From NCBI GenBank assembly GCA_946479615.1, contig CAMLGR010000217.1, positions 1 through 5,630 of the forward strand: a stretch of DNA of 5,630 nt. The letters run 5' to 3'. Positions within the stretch are counted from its first letter, which is position 1. Each line of letters begins with the position of its first letter. Shown in pieces: positions 1 to 5,630 of this stretch. The position numbers and the translations under genes are program-made. The DNA is from an uncultured Bacteroidota bacterium (GTDB lineage: Bacteria > Bacteroidota > Bacteroidia > Chitinophagales > Chitinophagaceae). The notes below the pieces were generated by a model that saw only the letters and a program-made list of their open reading frames with translations, made no database searches and was not told the origin of the DNA.

Positions 1-117
1 GTTCAGCGCTACAATGCTCGGCTCATTCACAGCAACTTCATCATTATGTATGATAAGGGTATTTGCAGTACCCAGGTCCATCGCTATTTCTTGTGTAAAC
101 CAGTTAAAAAGTCCCAT
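1..117 (-). CDS. mreB: MreB rod shape-determining protein, N-terminal part (runs off left edge)
   Basis: The minus strand from the ATG at 117 encodes 39 residues beginning MGLFNWFTQEIAMDLGTANT. The DLGTANT stretch (residues 14-20) is the phosphate-1 nucleotide-binding motif of the actin-like MreB family, and VNEPSIVA (30-37) is the next conserved block. MreB is a cytoplasmic, ATP-binding actin homologue that forms membrane-associated filaments and directs elongation-phase peptidoglycan synthesis together with MreC, MreD, RodA and PBP2. The start is well supported: an in-frame stop lies three codons upstream (124-126) and no other start falls between. There is no Shine-Dalgarno sequence, as is usual in Bacteroidota. 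The remaining roughly 300 residues lie outside the window, so integrity cannot be judged. The mreCD genes often follow in this phylum and would then lie further left (inference). Confidence 0.93.
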   Translation of the reverse strand, partial: MGLFNWFTQEIAMDLGTANTLIIHNDEVAVNEPSIVALN

Positions 118-336
118 TCTTAATTATTGGATTTAAAGATAGTGAGCAAAGTTGAAGGAATAATTTGAATTAGCAAAGCGAAACCCCTGACGGGAGAGTT
201 TTTTTTGGAAGCTCTGATTCACTACGGAAACACCAGCCAGCAACAAATGTGAATCATCCGGAAGCGGTTTTTCATTTTATGACCAACAGCAATGAATTAA
301 CGACATTATACCGGTTCTATTATCATTGGGTGCAAA

Positions 337-344
337 TATCTTTG
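337..344 (+). promoter_or_regulatory. Candidate Bacteroidota -7 promoter element (TATCTTTG)
   Basis: TATCTTTG matches the TAnnTTTG -7 consensus used by the primary sigma factor of Bacteroidota. The expected TTG about 19-21 bp upstream is only approximated (TTC at 315-317). If it is used, the leader of the beta-barrel gene would be about 135 nt. The motif is short, so a chance match is possible. Confidence 0.3.
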
Positions 345-369
345 GGGAACTATTTTCAACACACATCTT

Positions 370-377
370 TACCTTTG
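370..377 (+). promoter_or_regulatory. Candidate Bacteroidota -7 promoter element (TACCTTTG)
   Basis: TACCTTTG followed by C is a perfect TAnnTTTG match and would give a leader of about 100 nt before the ATG at 485. No TTG is present at the expected -33 distance; the nearest (342-344) leaves a 25-bp spacer. This is an alternative to the match at 337-344, and the sequence alone cannot choose between them. Confidence 0.3.
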
Positions 378-484
378 CGCCTTCAGCAACCGGTGTTTGT
401 GTTTACACCTATTTTGGCATAAAAATGGTAATTCACTGGCTGTTGTCACATTTTCATCTTCCAACTAAAAGAAAAAATTTTATT

Positions 485-952
485 ATGAGAAAGGTTTTGG
501 TCACTGCGACCATTTTGTTCTTTGCGGTAGCCGTTCAGGCGCAAAGTAAGAGCACGAACAGTACAACTTACACAAATGCATTAGGGGTAAAAGTCTGGGA
601 TGGAGGAGGTATTTCCTTCAAACACTTCTTTAACGAAAGAAATGCAGGTGAATTGATCGGGTATTTTTACAGAAACGGGGTACGTTTTACCGGTTTGTAC
701 GAGATACATGGCGATATTGAAGGCGCAGAAGGTCTGAAATGGTATATCGGACCCGGTGCACACATCGGATTTTACAATTCCAAATACGGCGATGGCGCTT
801 TTGCGGGTATCGACGGTGTGCTGGGGCTTGATTACAAGTTCAACGGCGCTCCTATCAATATCTCGCTCGACTGGCAGCCTTCCTTTGAATTCGGCGATGG
901 GCGCGGGTTCTACGGTGGCTGGGGCGGATTGGGGATTCGCTACACGTTTTAA
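485..952 (+). CDS. Small exported, probably outer-membrane beta-barrel protein
   Basis: This gene encodes 155 residues. The N-terminus (Met-Arg-Lys, then a hydrophobic run, then VQA-QS) is a classic Sec signal peptide with a likely signal peptidase I cut after Ala19, leaving about 136 mature residues. The mature part alternates polar and hydrophobic or aromatic residues with many Gly, Tyr and Phe, and ends in GGLGIRYTF. A terminal Phe after alternating residues is typical of outer-membrane barrels recognised by the BAM complex. The size would suit about eight strands (inference). The protein resembles uncharacterised secreted proteins I associate with Chitinophagaceae, but I cannot assign a function. 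The start at 485 is chosen because the signal peptide begins there; the frame is open upstream to a TTG at 326 and has an ATG at 425, and either would bury the signal peptide. The stop codon abuts the large inverted repeat. Confidence 0.82.
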   Translation: MRKVLVTATILFFAVAVQAQSKSTNSTTYTNALGVKVWDGGGISFKHFFNERNAGELIGYFYRNGVRFTGLYEIHGDIEGAEGLKWYIGPGAHIGFYNSKYGDGAFAGIDGVLGLDYKFNGAPINISLDWQPSFEFGDGRGFYGGWGGLGIRYTF

Positions 953-1089
953 TAAGAAATAATAAATAAGGAATAAGGAATGAGAAAGTAAGAGGTTGAA
1001 ACCGGAAATTGCTTTTCGATATTGAAGGCAAAACCGCATATCAAACTGTCACTTTCTCATTCCTTATTCCTTATTTATTATTTCTTATT
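951..1089. repeat. Perfect 39-bp inverted repeat with heptamer-repeat arms, 61-bp spacer
   Basis: Bases 951-989 are the exact reverse complement of 1051-1089. Each arm is a degenerate tandem of a 7-base unit, consensus AATAAGG: on the plus strand, units start at 951, 958, 965, 972, 979 and, weaker, 986. The outer ends fall inside the stop codons of the two converging genes (plus stop 950-952, minus stop 1089-1091). The 61-bp centre has further weak pairing, including 1009-1016 with 1024-1031 allowing G-U pairs. In RNA from either strand the arms would form a very long, A/U-rich stem. No other terminator lies between these genes, so it probably ends transcription both ways (inference). It could also be a REP-like or MITE-like interspersed element; no clear target-site duplication is seen. 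Confidence 0.95.
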
Positions 1090-2114
1090 TACAAAAACCC
1101 CAACCTCCTCTCCATTTCCTGGCTCAAAACCGGCAGTTTCCGGCTTTCGATCAGGAAGCTGTTCAGGCCCGAGATTTCCTTGAAAATATAATGTTTGTCA
1201 GCAGCTCCTTTCAGGTAGTCCTTACCAGAGCTACCACCGGTTCCTACCCTTCTGCCGATCATTCTATGCACCATGTTCATGTGGCGGTAGCGCCAGGAAC
1301 TTAATTGCTCGTCTACTTCCAGCAGCCCGTTAAGCAACCGGAAAGGCAGTTGAAGCATAGGATGGCCACGGTACAGCATGATAAAAAGAGCCGAACGCGA
1401 GGCTGCCGGGGAAAGATCCCTTTCAGTCGTTTTCCCGGGTGATAAAAATGTTTCGTCAAAAGCAGCCAGGTTGCCTTTTTCCATTTCCGAAAGACTGTGT
1501 TCGTACCGGTACCGGTAATCAGCCCAGAAGGGATGTACTTTTTCAATCTGGGTATGCGACAGGAAATTTTTCCAATTGGCTTCTTCATCAAAGAATGGCA
1601 TTCTTTCCAGCCATCCATTCAGCAATTCGAGCAAACTTTTGCGGCTCTCCGCCTTTTTGATGATCGAGATATGTTCGTTGTTGAGCTGGGACGTATAGTA
1701 TTCCTTACCATGCCGTTGTTCAAATTTCAATCCCAATTTGGCTTCAATGGCCTTGAATTGCCAGCTTTGAAACCCTGAAGCGGGGCGAAGCATATCACGG
1801 AAATCGAGGAAATCCATGGGTGTCATGGTTTCCATGATATCGATCTGCGAAACAAGCACACGCAAGATCGTTACACAACGGTCCAGGCGGTGAACCACTA
1901 TCTGCAGTTCAGGAGAGTTGTCATTGAGACTGGGTTTATCCATGATCTCCAGTACCGAATCCAGCTCGTAATGAAGCTGCTTGAACCATAATTCGTATGT
2001 CTGGTGGATAATGATGAAGAGCATTTCATCATGTGCGGGCAGTTCCTGTTTGTCGCTTTCGGGAAATTGAGCATGCAGGATCCTGTCCAGTTGCAGGTAA
2101 TCGTTATAATTCAT
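1089..2114 (-). CDS. kynA: Tryptophan 2,3-dioxygenase
   Basis: This 341-residue cytoplasmic haem enzyme opens the indole ring of L-tryptophan with O2 to give N-formylkynurenine, the first step of the kynurenine route to anthranilate or NAD. Family landmarks are clear: HDEMLFIIIHQTYELWFKQ (28-46), FRDMLRPASGFQSWQF (105-120) and WRYRHMNMVHRMIG (274-287) followed by GTGGSSG (291-297). By spacing, His278 fits the proximal haem ligand (His240 in the Xanthomonas enzyme), Thr292 fits Thr254, His37 fits the distal His55, and Arg106 fits the substrate-carboxylate Arg117; these pairings come from memory of the family, not an alignment. The length is somewhat above the roughly 280-300 residues of many bacterial forms. 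No haem or active-site residue appears lost. It starts 19 bp after purD and probably shares its transcript. The other kynurenine-pathway genes are not in the window. Confidence 0.96.
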   Translation of the reverse strand: MNYNDYLQLDRILHAQFPESDKQELPAHDEMLFIIIHQTYELWFKQLHYELDSVLEIMDKPSLNDNSPELQIVVHRLDRCVTILRVLVSQIDIMETMTPMDFLDFRDMLRPASGFQSWQFKAIEAKLGLKFEQRHGKEYYTSQLNNEHISIIKKAESRKSLLELLNGWLERMPFFDEEANWKNFLSHTQIEKVHPFWADYRYRYEHSLSEMEKGNLAAFDETFLSPGKTTERDLSPAASRSALFIMLYRGHPMLQLPFRLLNGLLEVDEQLSSWRYRHMNMVHRMIGRRVGTGGSSGKDYLKGAADKHYIFKEISGLNSFLIESRKLPVLSQEMERRLGFL

Positions 2115-2133
2115 ATGCTAAGGTTCGGAAAAA

Positions 2134-3420
2134 TTACCGCTTTACAAATTCATAGCCGATATCGGTGCGGTAATACATACCATCAAATTCAATATAGTCC
2201 AGTACATCCAGCGATGTATCTACGGCATCCATAATGGTTTCACCAAGCGAGGTGACGCAAAGTACGCGTCCGCCATTGGTAACTACGGAGCCTTTCTCCT
2301 GTTTGGTGCCGGCCTGGAACAAGAAGGATTGTTTACCATATTTGCCATCGAGACCGGTGATCCCGTATCCTTTTTCATAAGGACCGGGATAACCGTGACT
2401 GACCGCCATGACTGTTACAGCAGCCCGTTTATCGGCCTGTATTTTCACCAGGTGCAATTCTTTTTGTGAGGCAGCTACGCAAAGCCCGACCAGGTCGTTT
2501 TCCAGCCGCGGGATGACCACTTCCGTTTCGGGATCTCCGAGGCGGCAATTATATTCGATCACGAATGGATCGCCATTTACATTGATCAATCCAAAAAATA
2601 TAAAGCCGGTATATTCGATCCCTTCCTTGTGCAAGCCATCTACAGTAGGACGAATGATCCTTTCTTCCACTTTATACATAAAACCAGGCGTAGCAAAGGG
2701 TACAGGGCTTACAGCACCCATGCCACCTGTATTGAGACCGGTATCGCCTTCACCGATCCGTTTGTAATCCTTCGCTTCAGGCAATAACAAATAACTTTTG
2801 CCATCGGTCAATACAAATACGCTTAATTCAATACCGGTTAAAAAATCTTCTACCACTACTTTTTTACCGGCATCGCCAAATTTGGAACGCTGGATCATCA
2901 ATTCAAATTCGGCAATGGCTTCTACATGATTCTGGCAGATGACAACGCCTTTGCCGCCGGCCAATCCATCTGCTTTTAATACAATCGGTAATTCATGGTT
3001 CTGGAGATATTCCACTCCTTCCTCATAATTTTCGGTAGTGAATTCCCGGTAAGCTGCCGTGGGTATTTTATGCCGTTGCATAAATGCTTTGGCGAATGCT
3101 TTGCTTCCTTCCAGCATGGCACCCTGTCTGGAAGGACCGATAAAATGAACAGATTGCAGTTCTTCTATTGATTTGATATGATCATAGAGCCCGTTGACCA
3201 GTGGTTCTTCCGGTCCTACGATGATGATCTCTATTTTTTCATAAATGCAGAATTTGGCGATGGCATCAAAATCGGAAATATCAAGGTCCACATTGGTACC
3301 ATGAGCCGCTGTACCGGGGTTGCCGGGTGCTATATAAAGGGGATTGGTCCAGACACTTTGACTAAGTTTCCAGGCAAGGGCATGTTCCCTGCCTCCAGAG
3401 CCTAATAATAAGATACGCAT
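2134..3420 (-). CDS. purD: Phosphoribosylamine-glycine ligase (GAR synthetase)
   Basis: This 428-residue protein is a full-length PurD of normal size. It joins 5-phosphoribosylamine and glycine using ATP to make glycinamide ribonucleotide, the second step of de novo purine synthesis, in the cytoplasm. The N-terminal domain opens with MRILLLGSGGREHALAW and carries GPEEPLVNG (69-77). The ATP-grasp region follows: FIGPSRQGAMLEGSKAFAK (93-111), LKADGLAGGKGVV (148-160), EAKDYKRIGEGDTGLNTGGMG (215-235) and the metal- and nucleotide-binding EYNCRLGDPETE (289-300). The C-terminal domain ends with YYRTDIGYEF (417-426), as is usual in the family. The ATG at 3420 is directly followed by the conserved first strand, so the start is secure. 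It is divergent from the transporter gene and is followed by kynA on the same strand. No other pur gene is adjacent. Confidence 0.97.
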   Translation of the reverse strand: MRILLLGSGGREHALAWKLSQSVWTNPLYIAPGNPGTAAHGTNVDLDISDFDAIAKFCIYEKIEIIIVGPEEPLVNGLYDHIKSIEELQSVHFIGPSRQGAMLEGSKAFAKAFMQRHKIPTAAYREFTTENYEEGVEYLQNHELPIVLKADGLAGGKGVVICQNHVEAIAEFELMIQRSKFGDAGKKVVVEDFLTGIELSVFVLTDGKSYLLLPEAKDYKRIGEGDTGLNTGGMGAVSPVPFATPGFMYKVEERIIRPTVDGLHKEGIEYTGFIFFGLINVNGDPFVIEYNCRLGDPETEVVIPRLENDLVGLCVAASQKELHLVKIQADKRAAVTVMAVSHGYPGPYEKGYGITGLDGKYGKQSFLFQAGTKQEKGSVVTNGGRVLCVTSLGETIMDAVDTSLDVLDYIEFDGMYYRTDIGYEFVKR

Positions 3421-3472
3421 TTCGGTTTATTGGTCAGATTTTAAAGTGCTGCGAATATCGTGATCGGTTTGC

Positions 3473-3489
3473 TACGTTTGATAAAGGTA
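3473..3489. promoter_or_regulatory. Near-palindromic divergent -7-like site between purD and the POT gene
   Basis: The 17-bp sequence TACGTTTGATAAAGGTA contains a perfect TAnnTTTG -7 match for the plus strand (3473-3480) and a one-mismatch match, TACCTTTA, for the minus strand (3489-3482). The two face each other, so promoters here would overlap and compete. The arms TACGTTT and AAAGGTA pair with one mismatch around GAT, so a dimeric regulator site is another reading. Neither direction has a clear TTG at -33, which keeps confidence low. Confidence 0.3.
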
Positions 3490-3502
3490 GCCTGAAAAAT
3501 TT

Positions 3503-3530
3503 TTGAGTGGTTAAAATTTCTGTACTTTCA
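3503..3530 (+). promoter_or_regulatory. Alternative weak promoter for the POT gene
   Basis: A TTG at 3503-3505 is followed, after 17 bp, by TACTTTCA at 3523-3530, a degenerate version of the Bacteroidota TAnnTTTG -7 element. It would give a leader of about 40 nt before the ATG at 3575. The -7 match is imperfect and the spacer is shorter than the common 19-21 bp. Confidence 0.22.
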
Positions 3531-3574
3531 ACCCTTCTGCTTGAGGCTATCGATTGTAAATTTAAAACACTCAT

Positions 3575-5350
3575 ATGAATCAACCTGCACAAACCGGCAA
3601 GCATCCGCGTGCATTATTTGTACTATTCTTAACCGAGATGTGGGAACGGTTTGCTTATTACCTGATGGTCGGCATTTTACTTTTGTACCTGATCGATAAT
3701 AAAACCGGGGGAAGAGGTCTTGACGAACACGTAGGTGCAGATATTGTCGGGAGCTTTATCGCATTGGTTTATTTAACTCCTTTTATCGGCGGACTTATAG
3801 CGGATCGTTAATTTGGCTATATCAATTCCATTTTTTTAGGGGGATCTCTTATGGCAGCCGGTTATTTTTGTTTATCGCTGCCGGGTAATACCGCCATGAT
3901 CATTTCACTTACACTGATCATTGTCGGGAATGGATTTTTCAAGCCTAATATTTCTACCTTATTAGGGAATATATATAACCGGGAAGACCTGAAACCATTA
4001 AAAGATAATGCGTATAATATCTTTTATATGGGAATCAATATCGGGGCCTTTGTCTGCAATTTTGTAGCCGCTTACCTGCGTAATAAATATGGATGGGGCT
4101 GGGCCTTTTCTGCAGCAGGTGTTGGTATTGTACTGGGGCTTATTTTCCTGGCCGCCAACCTGAAATCTGTACGGGTAGGTGATGTCAAAAAACCTGTTCA
4201 GAAGGAAGATATGTCGCTGGGGCAAATAACAGGCTATGTTTTCCTGCCTGCGATTATTGCCGCAGTGATTGGATGGGTAGTTCCTATGAAACTGTTTCAC
4301 AGTTCCATAATGGGATCACAGGCTACCGATGCCTTCATCTTTGCCTGTTTGCCGATCATCGCTTTTTATGTTTCCTTATGGGTAAAAGCGAAAGGGCAGG
4401 ATAAAAAAGGCATCGGGTCATTGCTTTTCATTTTCGCTATTGCCATTGCCTTCTGGGCCATTTATAACCAGAATGCGACGGGTCTTACTCTTTGGGCGGA
4501 GAAACATACCGACAGGGAAGCGTCTGCTACTACAGCAAGTATTACGGGTAAGATATTTCCATTACAGCAAGTGACGGATACACCAAGGCTGGTCACTAAA
4601 GTGAATGAATATTTTGTAGACGTAAAAGATAAATCGCCTGTTGTCAGTTTCGATTACCGGTACGCATTCAATAAAGAAAAGAATAAACTGGATACGTTGA
4701 CATACGGTGTTACGCAACAGGGAAATATTGTTGATACAGCCAGTAAGATTGTAAAAGTGATGGGACCAGATCCTTATTTTAATAATGTACCAAAGGATCA
4801 ATGGCCGAACGGCAAGGATGTAAAACTGACGAATACAGAGTTGTTCCAGTCGATCAATCCTTTATTTATCGTATTGCTTACCCTTTTCTTTGTTCCCTTC
4901 TTTGGATATTTGAGAAAAAGAGGCAAAGAACCTACCACCGCATCGAAATTCGGGATGGCCATGTTTATTTCAGGATTGTCAGCCCTTGTCATGGTATTTG
5001 CAGTGATGTCGGTTCCTTCTATTTATACCCACAAAGCGTCGCCACTCTGGCTGTGGGGTACGTATTTTGTATTTACTATCAGTGAAATATTTCTAAGCCC
5101 GATCGGATTATCATTTGTGTCCAAACTGGCTCCTGCCAGGCTTACGGCCCTGATGATGGGAGGATGGTTCCTTTCTACTTCCATTGGAGGTAAAGTGGCC
5201 GGGGTAATGACAGGTTTCTGGGATGATTTTACCGATAAGAAAGTATTCTTCCTGATCCTGGTCGTGGCTGCTTTTATCGGGGGTATCCTGATTTATTCAC
5301 GGATCAAGTCGCTGAACCAGATCGTAAAGGATAAGACCGGCTCGGCATAA
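3575..5350 (+). pseudogene. POT/PTR2 proton-dependent peptide transporter interrupted by an in-frame TAA
   Basis: The reading frame spans 591 codon positions plus the final stop, with one internal TAA at codon 79 (3809-3811). Both sides are in the same frame and nothing is lost: the first 78 codons end GGLIADR and the sequence after the stop resumes with FGYINSIFLGGSLMAAGYF, exactly what should follow MFS motif A. This is a substitution, not a frameshift. Family hallmarks are present: EMWERF (21-26, the ExxERF proton-coupling motif of TM1), GNGFFKPNIS (118-127, TM4 Lys at 123), FYMGINIGAF (150-159) and the TM10 Glu at 504 in SEIFLSPIGLSF. Hydrophobicity suggests 14 helices, the usual 12 plus two between TM6 and TM7. 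An intact protein would import di- and tripeptides with protons across the inner membrane. As read, translation makes a 78-residue two-helix fragment. It could be a recent nonsense mutation, a polymorphism or a base-call error. Confidence 0.9.
3809..3811 (+). other. Internal nonsense codon (TAA) in the POT gene
   Basis: TAA follows GCG GAT CGT (Ala-Asp-Arg) and precedes TTT GGC TAT (Phe-Gly-Tyr). In POT proteins this position lies in the cytoplasmic loop after TM2 and usually holds a residue such as Tyr, Phe, Lys or Trp. One base change from TAT or TAC (Tyr) or from AAA (Lys) would give TAA. There is no homopolymer at the codon itself. Confidence 0.9.
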
Positions 5351-5373
5351 TTTTTCCATTCCATACTATTTGT

Positions 5374-5410
5374 AAAAAGACACCGGGAGTTTTCCTGGTG
5401 TCTTTTTTTT
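5374..5410 (+). terminator. Rho-independent terminator after the POT gene
   Basis: A 15-bp stem (5374-5388 with 5393-5407) has a single G-U type mismatch, a 4-nt loop GTTT and ends in a run of eight T. The core is GACACCGGGA with TCCTGGTGTC. It lies 23 bp after the stop codon at 5350, where a terminator for the transporter transcript is expected. The stem also begins with five A, so it may work weakly in the other direction. Confidence 0.93.
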
Positions 5411-5416
5411 GAACAC

Positions 5417-5499
5417 GGTTTCACGCGAAGTCGCAAAGAGATAACTACAATCGGAGACCCCGGCGTCTTTGCGAAACCTTTGCGTCTTCGCGTGAAACC
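5417..5499. repeat. 22-bp inverted repeat with GCAAAG-type repeat arms
   Basis: Bases 5417-5438 (starting GGTTTCACGCGAAG) pair with 5478-5499 over 22 positions with a single mismatch (5431 against 5485). The arms carry repeated GCGAAG or GCAAAG units, and an additional copy in the loop, GTCTTTGCG at 5465-5473, could pair with the left arm instead (8 of 9). Sequences of the GTTTCACGC...GCAAAG kind occur as interspersed intergenic repeats in several bacterial groups (from memory, not searched). It encodes no visible protein and has no T-run, so it is not an ordinary terminator. Confidence 0.9.
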
Positions 5500-5551
5500 C
5501 CTTGGATGCCTTAGCATTTAATTTGATTATCAATTGATTAGACTAAAAAGA

Positions 5552-5578
5552 AAAGCGGCTTCTTTCTGAAGCCGCTTT
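5552..5578 (-). terminator. Rho-independent terminator for minus-strand transcription from the right
   Basis: A perfect 11-bp stem, AAAGCGGCTTC (5552-5562) with GAAGCCGCTTT (5568-5578), encloses a 5-nt loop. Read on the minus strand, the stem runs into TTTTCTTTTT, a U-rich tail; on the plus strand only three T follow. It therefore most likely ends a transcript that enters from beyond the right edge. Confidence 0.82.
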
Positions 5579-5583
5579 ATCCG

Positions 5584-5630
5584 CTAAGCAGTTAGGAAGG
5601 CGGATACAAAACCAACTAAGTACGACATTT
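5584..5630 (-). CDS. Possible C-terminal end of an unknown minus-strand gene
   Basis: On the minus strand one frame is open from the window edge and ends in TAG at 5586-5584, with the last residues reading MSYLVGFVSAFLTA. The terminator at 5552-5578 lies 5 bp beyond the stop, a natural place for the end of a gene. The hydrophobic tail would suit a membrane protein, but fourteen residues are too few to name a family. Another minus frame and one plus frame are also open over this short stretch, so the call rests mainly on the terminator's orientation. Confidence 0.25.
   Translation of the reverse strand, partial: MSYLVGFVSAFLTA

Larger units (their letters stand above)
118..484. other. Intergenic region between divergent mreB and the exported beta-barrel gene
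   Basis: This 367-bp spacer separates the mreB start (minus) from the start of the beta-barrel gene (plus), so it should carry promoters for both. I see no RNA gene and no convincing terminator. Two perfect matches to the Bacteroidota -7 consensus TAnnTTTG face the plus-strand gene (337-344 and 370-377). On the minus strand the best -7-like match, TATCTTTA at 141-134, would leave only about 10 nt of leader before mreB and has a poor -33. The plus frame of the downstream gene is open back to a TTG at 326, but that stretch does not look like protein from this family. Confidence 0.6.

Noticed and set aside
134..141. mreB promoter -7 element TATCTTTA on the minus strand
   Set aside because: It has one mismatch, TTA instead of TTG at -33, and would leave only about 10 nt of leader; too weak to annotate.
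215..256. 8-bp inverted repeat TGATTCAC...GTGAATCA in the mreB spacer
   Set aside because: The arms are short with a loop of about 26 nt and no T-run follows; an 8-bp match in a spacer this size is expected fairly often by chance.
326..484. N-terminal extension of the beta-barrel protein from TTG 326 or ATG 425
   Set aside because: It would place 20-53 unrelated residues before a clear Sec signal peptide that begins at 485, and possible promoter motifs lie inside the stretch.
581..1039. A 152-codon open frame on the minus strand opposite the beta-barrel gene
   Set aside because: It is antisense to a gene with a clear signal peptide and barrel-type C-terminus, starts inside the repeat hairpin loop and shows no recognisable domain.
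3806..3851. Frameshift in the POT gene
   Set aside because: Codon phase is the same on both sides (3575 and 3851 are in the same frame) and the residues between, FGYINSIFLGGSL, fit the family; only the TAA is aberrant.
5523..5540. Direct repeat TTGATTA spaced 11 bp apart, overlapping a small palindrome
   Set aside because: It looks operator-like, but it lies beyond the ends of transcripts with no start nearby and is A/T-rich low-complexity sequence.
5584..5630. Part of a tRNA on the minus strand
   Set aside because: There is no T-loop consensus and no acceptor or anticodon stem; the only pairing is a CCGC/GCGG match that does not fit a cloverleaf.

Overview
The window looks like chromosomal DNA of a Bacteroidota bacterium, most likely of the Chitinophagaceae or a close relative. 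This is inferred from protein style (a MreB N-terminus of Bacteroidota type, a small secreted beta-barrel protein ending in IRYTF, a POT transporter with a long insertion), from the lack of Shine-Dalgarno sequences before the real starts, and from several TAnnTTTG-like -7 motifs. No database search was possible.

Layout, left to right: (1) the first 39 codons of mreB on the minus strand, running off the left edge; (2) a 367-bp gene-free spacer with possible promoters for the next gene; (3) a plus-strand gene for a 155-residue exported, probably outer-membrane beta-barrel protein; (4) a perfect 39-bp inverted repeat (951-989 and 1051-1089) whose arms are themselves heptamer repeats, lying exactly between the stop codons of two convergent genes; (5) a minus-strand pair, purD (glycinamide ribonucleotide synthetase) followed 19 bp later by tryptophan 2,3-dioxygenase (kynA), probably one transcript; (6) a 154-bp divergent promoter region; (7) a plus-strand POT/PTR2 peptide-transporter gene of 591 codon positions, interrupted by an in-frame TAA at codon 79 while the frame stays open on both sides; (8) a 3' spacer with a strong terminator, a second repeat hairpin built on GCAAAG-type units, and a terminator that serves minus-strand transcription entering from the right.

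The genes are mostly housekeeping or metabolic (cell shape, purine synthesis, tryptophan breakdown, peptide uptake) and do not form one pathway. No defence system, CRISPR array, prophage or intact mobile element is visible. The items most worth attention are the two repeat-armed hairpins, both placed where transcription converges, and the single nonsense codon in the transporter. I see no convincing new multi-gene system.
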